From: Phascolomyces articulosus
Lineage: Eukaryota > Mucoromycota > Mucoromycetes > Mucorales > Lichtheimiaceae
DNA length: 64,000 bases
Direction of reading: 5' to 3'
NCBI GenBank assembly: GCA_025677815.1
Contig: JAIXMP010000004.1
Location: 1,674,001-1,738,000 of the forward strand
This document shows, in pieces, positions 36,878 to 47,043 of this stretch. The stretch's first letter is position 1. Every line of letters starts with the position of its first letter. The notes beneath the pieces were generated by a model. That model was not told where the DNA came from. It saw only the letters and a program-made list of their open reading frames with translations, and did not search any database. The position numbers and the translations under genes were made by a program.

Positions 36878-38290
36878 ATGAGTACTGCTGCAACAGCGGA
36901 ATTTGCCGCTGCATTAGGATTCCCATTAACTACCGAAGAACCCACGACACCGGGTCTAGAAGAAAAAGTCAACGAATTAAATCTTATCAAAGCAGAAGAT
37001 CAAGCTATTGAAGAGGCTATTATTGAACCGAAACCCGAACCCAATCGATCCTCTGTGGATGATGTAGAAGTAGAGGACGATAATGATGACAATATGGATG
37101 AAGAATTATTTCGAATTACTGAAAGTAATCGACATATCCCTCATGTGGACCCTATTTTTCGACAACGCACCGCTTCCATGAGACGACGTAAACATTTGGT
37201 ATTTTCAGATCCTCCACATACAGAACGAAGTGTTCGAGGTGATCGTATCATGGTGACAAGTCATTATGGTGTAGTCAATGAAAAACAATGTAAACGTCGT
37301 GCGTATTTAGCTGCTTGTGATTTTAGTGAAGAAAGTTTATATGCTTTGGAATGGGTGATGGGGACCATGATGCGGGATGGTGATACACTTTATGTTTTGA
37401 CGGTAGTCAATCGTGAAGATAATCCAGATGCTGTGAAAGCAACTGGTTTGACAAAAGCCAAAGAGGTAATATTACCATGACGTTTCTGTCGCCATCATGA
37501 CAAGTGAATTCGTATTTTTTTGTTTTGTTTTCTATTTATATATTTATTTTAACTGTTTGATGGGTCTGGAATTTATATATATATACATAGTTAGAAAAAG
37601 CATCCGAAGCATTGACACGTGAATCAAGAAAAATCTTGAACCAAATGTTACTTTTTGATATTGTATTGATTACATGTACTGTGGCGGGACGAGTGAAAGA
37701 TATTTTGGCATCGCAGGTAAAAAAAAAAGACTATTATTGAAGCACGATGATATAATCAGCATCGGTGATGATGAAGGGAACTTATATATATATATATTTA
37801 TAATTTTAATTAGATCCAAGAATTACCATTAACCATGGTCGTTTGTGGTAGTAAAGGTCGAGGCACTGTCAAAGGGTAAATATAGCAGTTTGGATAGGGA
37901 TATAAATATGTATACTCAAAACAAATATTTATTAATTAGATTATTGATGGGTTCCATCTCCACATTTCTTGTACATAATTCAACTGTACCCGTTTCTGTG
38001 ATAAGACAACATGCTTCAAAAAAACGAAGTAAAAAGAAATCCACCAAAGTACCACCACTGCCCCTCAGTGAAAGTACGTCTCTCTCTTATCTATATGTAC
38101 TACTGTTATTATTTTTTTGCATCCAATCCGTCCTATATATATATATATATATATATTTCATTTTTATTCTGATCAAAGGGAGGGAGAAAGGGGAGATACA
38201 ATATAAGACTCACAACACATTTCACATTTAAAATTTATAGGTGTGAAAACAGGAAAAATAGCAGTGGATGAATTAAGCAAGACAAAATAG
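36878..38290 (+). CDS. Universal stress protein (UspA domain), ATP-binding type
   Basis: Protein with a C-terminal UspA domain; the family binds ATP and is linked to stress responses. Five exons (36878-37465, 37591-37716, 37814-37875, 37940-38073, 38241-38290) give 319 aa. The first ~130 residues are acidic and probably disordered (EVEDDNDDNMDEELF, then a basic RTASMRRRKHLVFSD). The Usp domain begins at KRRAYLAACDFSEESLYALE. The nucleotide motif G-x2-G-x9-G-S is present as G250-SK-G253-RGTVKGLLM-G263-S264. That block spans the exon 3/4 junction, which confirms the splice. It is followed by ISTFLVHNSTVPVSVIR. The tail is Lys-rich (KKRSKKKSTK) and ends GKIAVDELSKTK. The stop lies 83 bp from the convergent CSN3 stop. 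Confidence 0.9.
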
Positions 38291-38373
38291 AGGAATCTGG
38301 AGGTGGTTTTATTGATATGATATCATATAGAAGAGGAGGAGATGAGGAAGGGAAAGTGATTTATTTTTTATAT

Positions 38374-40728
38374 TTAGAAAAGTTTGGAATCCTCGTCCAA
38401 AGGTAAATCCATATCTTCATCATAAGCCATTGCCACTGGGAAATGTTCACCATGTGAACTAATCATCATGTACTATAATATATATATATATATATATATT
38501 CATATTTAATAAATTCTGACAATGATTTACATAGCATAAAATAAATAATAAAACCTACCTTGGTTTGGAAATCTTTGCTTAAACCTTCCGATTTATCCAT
38601 GATTGATACCTTCTTTCTCAATTGAGTAGCTTCCATAATACGTTGTTCAAAGTTCAAAGAGATACCTGTTGTTTCTTCATCTGCAAAATGAACCATTTTG
38701 ATACTTTGACCTGATTCATTCAAGATACATGATATACTTGCAAACAATTGGTCATGTTCAATCTATTTTTTTTAGAGAAAAAAGAGGAAATGAGATTCAC
38801 TCGTTATCCAGTTTTCTAAAAGAAAATAATGATTTACCATGGCAAGTAACATTCGTTCCAAATCATCCTCATTCACGGTTTGCTTTTCTTTTTCTGACAC
38901 CAGTTGAGCCATTTCTCCCATGGTTAAAGTGACATATACATCACCTAATCGTTTGATAATTTCTCGACGAAGGGCTTCAATACATTGTTTGGCTAAACCA
39001 ATGTGTGAATCCTATCATACATCATATATTACATGAATAACTTTTTTCGAAACAAGGACAGATGGAGGTATAGATAAAAAAAAGTACTATATATATACCT
39101 CTGTCAGTGGTTCTCGGTGGGCTTCAATAGAAGCTCGTAACTGTGGAAGACCCTTTTGGAATGAATCCACCAATTCACTATATTCAGGGTGTTTATTTTT
39201 AAAATATTTTTCAAGAACGACAGATGTGTATCGTGGTAATGGTGGCACCTATAAAGTATATTTAATCCATCAACTATCAGCATCACAACCAAACCTATCA
39301 TTTCCTTCATTTCTCAAAACATCTCAGATAAACTTACACGACCGAGATGAATCAAAGATACTAGGATATATTTTTTATAAGCTTCCACTTGAATAGCACT
39401 AATGACTTGAGCAGGTGCTGAGATGGTCTAGAACGTTAGAGAGAATGTGAGTATTCTATTTAGGGGGATCATTGGCATCAAGTTTTATCTTTTCTTTTTT
39501 TTTAATTCTTTTACCAGTACTAAAAATTCAATGGCTCGTTCAAAGTTCTTATTGCCAATATAAATCATGGCACTGTAATAATGGTATAACAAGAAACTTT
39601 TGATGGAGATATCAAATCCCTAAATAAAAATGAATTTGAAGGATTAATTTCTATCACTCTGTTTTTGTTCAATTATCTCCCAATCAAGAAAAAAAAAGAT
39701 ACTTACTGCAGGATCTACATTTTCAATGTCGTGGTCCAATATTTCTAATGGTTGACGATACATTTTAGCCAACAATGAAGCCTATGCAACATCCTAAAGT
39801 TAAATTTATAAATTCATATAACTTCCCTCATTTCCCCTCCTATTGGATATTTTCTTCCCCTTCTTTTTCGTACCTTTGCAAGTGGCGCATGTAATGGTGT
39901 CAATGTGTTTTTCTCGGGTGTCAATCGATTAATAGCAATAGTCAATGGCACAATAGGAATTAAGGGCTATAATAAAAGTAGCATCCAGGTTTTGTAAGTT
40001 ATTCTCAGGTTACTCTTTTTCTCTGTCTCCTCCTGTCCTGATCCCAACTTTACGTTTTGAAGCAACTTGGCAAGATGATCGAGAGCATGCGCAATATGAG
40101 TAACTTGATAGATATAGATAGATGAGATCATATGAATACCGACAGAGGTCTATCTGTAGTTTGGCGCGTTATTATTATTATTATTATTTTGATGTACACT
40201 TACTTCTTGTAGGAGCATATAACAGTTGTTCGGGTTTAAACACGTTGACGAAATGATTAATTGCTTGGACAAGGAATTGGGCTACTTCGGCATCACTGAC
40301 AGCAGAACAACGAGACGTCCTATAAATATCATTCAAAGCAAATGGCACACACGTTATTCATTTTTTGCTTCATTTTTTATGGAAAAGATGGCATTCGTCA
40401 TCGAAAAAGTATAATTCAAAACTTGCAGGAAAAAAAGATAACCAAGACTATGTTGTGCAGGATCCAAGACTGTCAAAGGATCCAAATTCGTGGTTGTATT
40501 AGCTTGAAAATGAGGTTCAGGAAGTCGAACTAATTTTTTAGCCATAGTTTTCATTTGTTCTGCATTGTGTTCTTCCACAGAAGTAACGAACGCGAGGATT
40601 TCATCGATTAGTTGTGGGTCTGCAGCGACTGTTTGTTGCTGTCTAGTTGTTGGACGCGCGTTACTGTTTTCAGGTGAAACAGCATCACCCGTATTACGTC
40701 GTTGAGGTTGTTGTTGTCGATCAGCCAT
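38374..40728 (-). CDS. csn3: COP9 signalosome subunit 3
   Basis: Scaffold subunit of the COP9 signalosome, which removes Nedd8 from cullins. Eleven exons on the minus strand (40427-40728, 40204-40319, 40054-40103, 39874-39966, 39707-39781, 39515-39619, 39338-39427, 39099-39248, 38838-39011, 38559-38762, 38374-38472) give 485 aa. Conserved blocks are DPAQHSLGYLFFL, LAKMYRQPLEILDHDIE, FLLYHYYSAMIYIGNKNFER, VEAYKKYILVSLIHLG, LPRYTSVVLEKYFK, and the PCI region HIGLAKQCIEALRREIIKRL through QLFASI. The start MADRQ (40726-40728) is preferred over an in-frame upstream Met because the leader in front is Phe-rich noise. The first intron keeps frame only as GC-AG (CT|GCAAGT to tatag|G), joining GYLFFL to TSRCSAVSDAEV. 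The acceptor of exon 3 (tcaag) is less typical than the others. Confidence 0.9.
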
Positions 40729-41528
40729 TTCTTCTTTAATAGACTCTGATTCTTTTTTGAATGAGGAAGGATAAAAGAAAAAAAAGAGGGCGCAGCAAAA
40801 GGGATATAAAAAAAAAGTATTCTTACTACCATATATTACTACGCGTAGCTCACACACACTCAGCGCTGGATGAAACTAGAGTCTTATGACGACGCATTTT
40901 CCAAAAAAAAAAAAAAAAAAACCTGGGCATTAAAAGAGTTGCTCGCATGAACCACTCACTCCTTTATATAAAACCCATATACATATATTTATATATAAAG
41001 AGAGTATATACGTTACATTATTATTATTAGCAGATTAATAAGTTATAAAAAAAAGATTTCATATAAAAAACGGGAGAAAAAGGAAGGGTAAGGGAAGAAG
41101 AAGAAAATACAGTGAATGTGGAGAGGGAAGAAGTGAGTGGTTACTTCGTCATGTTTTTTTTATACTTTGTGTGTGCTAAATAGATTGTTGGGTTTCTTTC
41201 TACATATAATTGCTATGTGCATTGATTTTGATCATTTGTTATAAAATAGTAAACTATTTATAAAGAAGAGAGTTAAAGATCGAGGAGGTGGAGAGAGAAA
41301 AAAAATGTGCTTCTGTAGCTGCTACTGTTGCTGGGCCAATAGATAAGTTTGTGTGGGGTACTGGGATGGATTTGTATATAATATAAAGTAAAAAAATGAT
41401 ATGGAGAGGGTAATTGAAATGAAAAAAGATGATGGATTATTATTATTATTATTATTATTATTAATTAGAGAAAGTGAGAGTGAGAGAAGATCAACTCTCT
41501 CTCTCTCTCTGGCTTTCTTTTTCACTAT
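40729..41528. other. Spacer between CSN3 and methyltransferase genes
   Basis: Promoter of CSN3 and 3' end of the methyltransferase, both on the minus strand. Contains A-runs (about 40902-40920) and an ATT repeat (41437-41464). No exon recognised. Confidence 0.5.
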
Positions 41529-43353
41529 TTAGCATTGTTTTTGTCCCACATTCACGGCTATTAACCATTGAGCTCCTGGTGGTTGTTTGCATTCATGTTC
41601 AAACCTTTGAAGAAATTGTGGAAATTTCTCAGGACTTATACCTAATGGGCCTGTCAAGAAAGGTTGTGCTGATCGTACAATATTCACAATATCCCAAAGG
41701 AATTCTCGATTCAATTGATCCGGTTTACCTAATAACAGTGTTATTATATTCATTAGCTATATGATTCTATAATAAATGAACAAATGAATCACTTACTAAG
41801 ATAGGTATCTCTTTTATCAATCTTGATATGTTGAATATTGGCTTTTTCCATCAATTCATTCACTTTGAATGCAATGTATGGCTCCTGTCCACGTTCCCGC
41901 ATTACATTCATGACTATAGAAAAATATAAAAAAAAGTCAGCTCACCAGATAAGTTTTTTTCCCAATGGAGAAAAGGGAATAGTTCAGCAAGTTATTATAT
42001 TCTATTCAACAATTACTTACAAATACCGCCAACCCAAAGACAAAAATCATTTCCGCGATCCTGGTTTGTTTATGCAACATTAGTCTTTTTTTTCGATAAA
42101 AAAGAGTCTAAACTATAAACTTACCATCATGCCAGCTTCAAGTGATTGAAAGAAACCACCTGGTTTTAATACACGATAAACTTCTTTTAAAGCGGTGACC
42201 CATTCGTCTTGACGTAAGGCCAACATAAAGAAACGCATATTGACAAAATCAAAGGAATTGTCATCAAATGGTAAACGTTCTAGAACGTTTGCATGTAAAA
42301 ATTGAACGTTGGGTGGTCGGATATCACTTGGAAATACATCACAAAAATCAACACCATAAAGTTCACATTCAGGGAACTCAGTTGCTAAATCCTATAAATA
42401 CATGTATACTGTATTAGGAAACCATGTACGATGCACTCAAATGCAAGCTTTTTGTTTTAATATATTAAAGTTGCTTTTTACCATGATCCTATATATAAAT
42501 TGGATTAGTTTTCCCTTTTCATCATTTAGATCGTAGATTAATATAAATATAATATTTACCAAGTTCCGGGCCCACAACCAACATCTATTTTTTAATTGTT
42601 ATACAAAAAAATGAAAACCAGTGTCAGGGGTCTTAAAATAATAACATGCTTTGTTTTCTCACAGTGTTATATTTTATATTAACAAACCTAAGATTTTGGC
42701 GCCTTTTTCAAGTGTTGGTAAAATCTCCTTGGCAACATTTCTAATTTATTAAATCATTGTTAGTTTTTGACAGGTTTTATATATTAATATATCACCATGG
42801 TAACTGTTATCACCATGGCAACTAACTTCCAACAGAGAAAACCACGTGAGACATGGTTGCCATAGTGATTTGATTATAATATTTACCCCTCAAATAGAGC
42901 CTTCAGTGCAAAATGTTGCTAATTGGATGAAAAAATGAGAAAAAAAAATTGTTTAGAAACCATTCTTTTTTTTCTGTTCTTTCTTCTTTTTCTTTTAAAA
43001 CAAAAAAAAGCTTATTTGAATTTGATATGTTTTATATATGTAAAAAAAAAGTGTTGTGTCTGATCACTTACTCCGACTAAACGATCAAGTTCTTCGTCAT
43101 CGTGAGGTAACCAGTAAATGGAATCACTGACATTGTGAAACATTCTTCCTTGCCGAACAATGCTTTCTGTCATTGAGCTACTTGAACTAATGGAGCCTGT
43201 TTTTTTTGTAGTAATGGTATGATTACTGGAAGAAGAAGGTGGTGTAGGTGATTGATGTTTTTTTCGTCTTGTTGAAGTTGAACTGGATCGTTTGGTATGA
43301 AGAGGTGCTAAGAATCGATGTTTACGCGATGCTGTTGATATTTTATTACCCAT
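41529..43353 (-). CDS. Class I SAM-dependent methyltransferase, fungal type
   Basis: Predicted small-molecule methyltransferase with a Rossmann fold; substrate unknown. Nine exons on the minus strand (43072-43353, 42887-42918, 42688-42740, 42560-42584, 42482-42488, 42125-42391, 42021-42060, 41797-41913, 41529-41728) sum to 1023 nt, 340 aa. The first ~70 residues are Ser/Thr/Lys-rich. SAM-binding motif I is DVGCGPGTW, followed by IMDLATEFPECELYGVDFCD; motif post-I is the acid in GVD. FDFVNMRFFMLALRQDEWV and RVLKPGGFFQSLEAG form motifs II and III. The GPGTW-IM-DLA joint is built from a 25-nt exon, a 7-nt exon (GATCATG) and the next exon, all GT-AG. The N-terminus MGNKIST could be myristoylated (Gly2, Ser6), an inference only. 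The family is common in filamentous and early-diverging fungi. Confidence 0.88.
42791..42869. promoter_or_regulatory. Three RFX X-box-like words in an intron
   Basis: Within the second intron of the methyltransferase lie atcaccatggtaac (42791-42804), atcaccatggcaac (42809-42822) and, inverted, gttgccatagtgat (42856-42869). The GTTGCC/GGCAAC half-sites match the half-site of RFX-family X-boxes. The inverted pair can also form an imperfect hairpin. Confidence 0.3.
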
Positions 43354-44891
43354 TGTTTTTTTTAATATTATTTAGTTGAATAAAAGAGAGAAAGAAAGAG
43401 AAAGAGAGAAATTGTTGAAAATTGGATTTGATGATTGTTTGTTTGTTGGATAAGGTTGGATGTAATAAATAAATTCGTTGAAATCGATATTTATTATTTT
43501 AAAAGAAGAAGTTTGATTATGAAAAAAAAAAAAAAAAAGAAGAAAGAAAGAGGAAAGAAGTGAAAGGTACGTGAAAGAAGCGTGATTAAATATATATAAG
43601 AAAAAAAAAGCCCACCTCCACACACACACACTTCCATTATACTCACATACACACTACTGCGCTATTAACGAAACTATAACCTTAAAATCAGAAATTTTTA
43701 CACGCGTGTCTGTTGTGTTGTAAACTTTACCTGTTGCGTCCGTTCGTTGTTCCATCTAAAAAAAACCCCCTTCTTTCGTACACACGCATGCGCACGTACA
43801 TAAAATGGTTTCACACGTTACAAAAAAAGAAAAAAGAAAATTGTTCATAAAAATTGCTCACGGCAGGACTCAAATTTATAATCTTATTAAACTTTATGCT
43901 TTATTATTATTGTTTATATGGTATATAACATTCACCCTACTAAAACACGTCTCATAGTGATATATGGCTATATTTAATTAGAAATTTAAAGTCGGAGAAT
44001 AATAATAATAATAATAATAATAGTATTTGGTTTGAGTGTAATAGAAGGAGTATGTAATAATAACGAAAAGGGAGAAGTTGACGTTATAATTATAAAATTT
44101 CAACTGTCAAAGCTTTTCTCTAATTTTAAAACGTGGTAAAAAATAATCCAGATGCTTGCTGACGCTCTTTGTGTAACTATCAAAAATTCGGTGACACTAG
44201 AAGTCTTTTGAACACAACATACAGTCTGACTGTAATTGGTTATTACACACACACATAAATTATAATCCCACTTTTTACTATTACTATACTTATTTGTCAT
44301 ACTGTATAATGTCATTATAATATAATAATACATAACATCATCATTCATATTCATTTCATTTCAATTATTGCAATGCTATGTTACCAGACTCTTGGTTTTT
44401 TATTAAGTTCATCATAATAATGAATACAAGAAAAAAGCGGAGTGGAAATAAACCCAAAACAAGGAGACAATAAGTGATATATAATTATACACAACAATAG
44501 AATGGATGAGGGGTCAAAAGATTCTGAGCCAAGAAGAATGAAGTGCGGACTTAATCCATAACCCTCCTTAAAATCACTTGTTTAGATGGATGATAACCAT
44601 TCTCTATAAACAGACAGTGAATAGACGTGTGTGGGAAAAGTTATACAAGTGTCATATAGAAAGAAAAGAAAAGAAGGCTCATCAGTTTTTTATACAAACA
44701 TCATGCAATAAAAATCATTATCATTACGTCTATTATTTGATTGAAATCCATTCTAAGGAAATCATTACGCTCTCTTCTTTTCTCACACCCAAAATATTTT
44801 AATGTCTATTATCCCCAACTCATAATTCATCTCTTCTGACAACCACGCCTAGAATAGTAATGCAGTATACACACACAAACAAGCTGACTTT
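43354..44891. other. Intergenic stretch, nothing recognised
   Basis: Promoter of the methyltransferase (purine-rich just upstream of its ATG on the coding strand's complement) and 3' end of the TBC gene. An AAT repeat lies at about 43999-44022. ORFs here are not protein-like. Confidence 0.45.
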
Positions 44892-46866
44892 TTACCTGAC
44901 TAACCCAAATTGGTCGGTAGCTATTGCAAAAGTGACGACACCAGCACTTAGTAAAACAGTTGTCCATAACATGGGATCTTGAGTATAAACTTGTCTCATT
45001 TTTTCCAAGAGTCGCTGTCGATAAGAAGAAGAAGAAGAAGAAGAAGAAGGATAGATGACTTGATGTTTTGGATCTATAGGAATAGGTGTTCGTTCATTCC
45101 CTGGCATGGCTAATATATCATTGGCTTTTTGTCGCATGTTCACCATCCATGGGTTCTTTTCATCTTCTTGCTCTTCCTTATTGCGAATTGCCATTTCTAG
45201 CCACATCTCCTTGTATGTATTCACCGACGACTCTTGATCCAATCCCACGCTGCTCATTTGTTGTAATTCAAAAGGTGGATATTCTTTTTCCAGTACGAGA
45301 GCACGTTGAATCAACATTTCCACATTGATATTTTTGGGTACTTTGGTTAATAAAGTATGAATCATACTTGGGTCATCCACAGGTTGTGCCAAGACTAATT
45401 TTCTTCTTGATAAGACTAAAGCGGCTGCTACATACAATGGCATGAGTGGATTCGACGATAAGAAAAGGTCAAATAATCGTGCAATTTTTGAAACATCATC
45501 GATATCATGACTAAACCAAGTGATGATCCAACTTAGGCAATAATAGGGAAGAACACAAGACCTATGAAATAGTGTCAAGATGTTAGATGTTTATCAACTC
45601 TTCTTGCTGTTTGTTATGATAGTGAAAAGGCGTAGCACCTTCCACCCTGGTTTTAAATTATCGACTCCCCTCCCCACATCTCGATTATTATTATTTTTTA
45701 TTGTTTCGTTATTTCCTTACTCGGTCATATGCAGATGTAATTTAGGATCTTGTTGTTGGACAATAGTATCGATCATCGTGATTTCCCGTAGAATCGGATC
45801 TAGTGAATCTAGCATTGCATCTGTGTTGTAAAATAAAAAAAGAGAGTTAAGGATAGTCTACTTTTTGGGTAAATGAACATATTCACTTTTCTTGCTCAGC
45901 CATCTCTTCTTTCATGAGTTGAGATATATCCTCTTTCTTTTAAAAGGAGCCATTTAAAAAAATAAAAGGATATCGAATAAAAAATAAGGATACATTTTCC
46001 ATTAATATGCCTGCATCTTTTTCTCCAAATAATAATAAAAAGATGGATGCAATATCATGAAATCCCTAATTATATAATATATAAATGAGTCAATGTTTGC
46101 ATGTGAAATTTATAGACTTGGGAAAGAGTTTTTTTTCTTTTTGAAACAAATATATATTACCTGATAATAATGTAACTTAGGATGTGATCGAAGTACATGT
46201 GTAATAACACCTGTTAATTGAGATCGTAATTCTTGTTTTTTCGCATCATTTATATCTAGATTTGAAAAAAAAAAACCCCAATCAATCAACGATATGCCAA
46301 TAAAGAATTGTCATGGGTAAAAGAATAGATTTATAATCCAATGGCGTGTTCTTCATTATTTTACCTTGTGGATAAGTATTAAAGGATCGTATAATATCTA
46401 ATTCCACTTGACCTTCATCTTTATGCGTATCTAAATATTTTATGCAAATAAGTTTTGGTTGAGAGAGAAAAACATTTATCCAAAAAAAAAGACAGTCGGC
46501 TTTTTACCTAGTTCAGTATAGAGAGGAGATGGTTTCTCTGGTAACCTATCGCAATACAGTAATAAAGGCCTATCCGACATACATTATTGTTTTATTATTG
46601 TTTAATAAATATAATATTTGCAATGAATAGTGTGAAGAATAAAATAAAAAGAAAGAAGAAATGATGCCCCCATGTTTTTTTTACCATATTTTACGTCTCA
46701 TGTCATTATTCACAAAACCACCTGCCGATCTTCCCATGGCTTGAAGTGCTGCAATATTACGTACTTTCCATTCTCCATTCACAGCAGTTGTTTTTGAATG
46801 ATGGTCATTTTTCTTGAGTGTGGCATGATGAACGGATCGTTTCGTTCTTTTACGTTGTCGAGGCAT
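44892..46866 (-). CDS. TBC-domain Rab GTPase-activating protein, TBC1D20/Gyp8 type
   Basis: Membrane-anchored GAP for Rab1/Ypt1-class GTPases at the ER/Golgi. Seven exons (46685-46866, 46508-46569, 46365-46430, 46161-46255, 45974-46065, 45721-45822, 44892-45561) sum to 1269 nt, 422 aa. The TBC domain opens at NNDMRRKIWPLLL. The arginine finger is VELDIIRSF (R96) and the glutamine finger YYQGFHDI (Q135). Next come LMENVSLFFIRDAMLDSLDP and SCVLPYYCLSWIITWFSHDI, with FLSSNPLMPLYVAAALVLSR. Residues ~398-417 are a C-terminal membrane anchor (LWTTVLLSAGVVTFAIA), as in TBC1D20 and Gyp8. A run of eight Ser precedes it. Exons 5 and 6 are joined by a U12-type AT-AC intron (45823-45973). It diverges from the PIG-T gene over 177 bp. 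Confidence 0.9.
45823..45973 (-). other. U12-type AT-AC intron
   Basis: On the minus strand the intron starts ATATCCTTTT, the U12 5' splice-site consensus, immediately after ...TTTTTTATTCG. It contains ATCCTTAAC (45846-45854), 8 of 9 to the U12 branch-point consensus TTCCTTRAY. It ends CAC before AGATGC. Splicing gives FFI-R-DAMLDSLDP, the conserved TBC1D20-type sequence. No GT-AG choice keeps the frame. The branch A lies 24 nt from the acceptor, a little longer than usual. Confidence 0.8.
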
Positions 46867-47043
46867 TGTGGATATATTACTTCAAAAAAAAAAAAGAAAC
46901 ATGCAATGGCGTGTTTCGAGTTGCGACTTTAAAAATTATAATATAATGCTTTGATTTCTCTTTCTCTTGCCACGTGTTTAGTTTTTTTTTTTTCTTTTTT
47001 TTCTTAAACATCCCATCAAGTAGCTTCATATGCCACGTCGACT
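46867..47043. promoter_or_regulatory. Short divergent promoter, TBC gene and PIG-T
   Basis: 177 bp separate the two start codons, so both genes must share this control region. It contains a CACGTG E-box palindrome (46971-46976) and T-rich tracts (46982-47006). Confidence 0.5.

Noticed and set aside
40729..40857. In-frame N-terminal extension of CSN3
   Set aside because: The extra residues are Phe/Tyr/Ser-rich promoter translation; MADRQ at 40728 has a better context and matches a normal start.
45887..45936. Possible exon KEDISQLMKEEMAEQEK in the TBC gene
   Set aside because: It has plausible borders and protein-like composition, but it does not fit the phase of exon 6 and it lies inside the AT-AC intron; the conserved protein is continuous without it.
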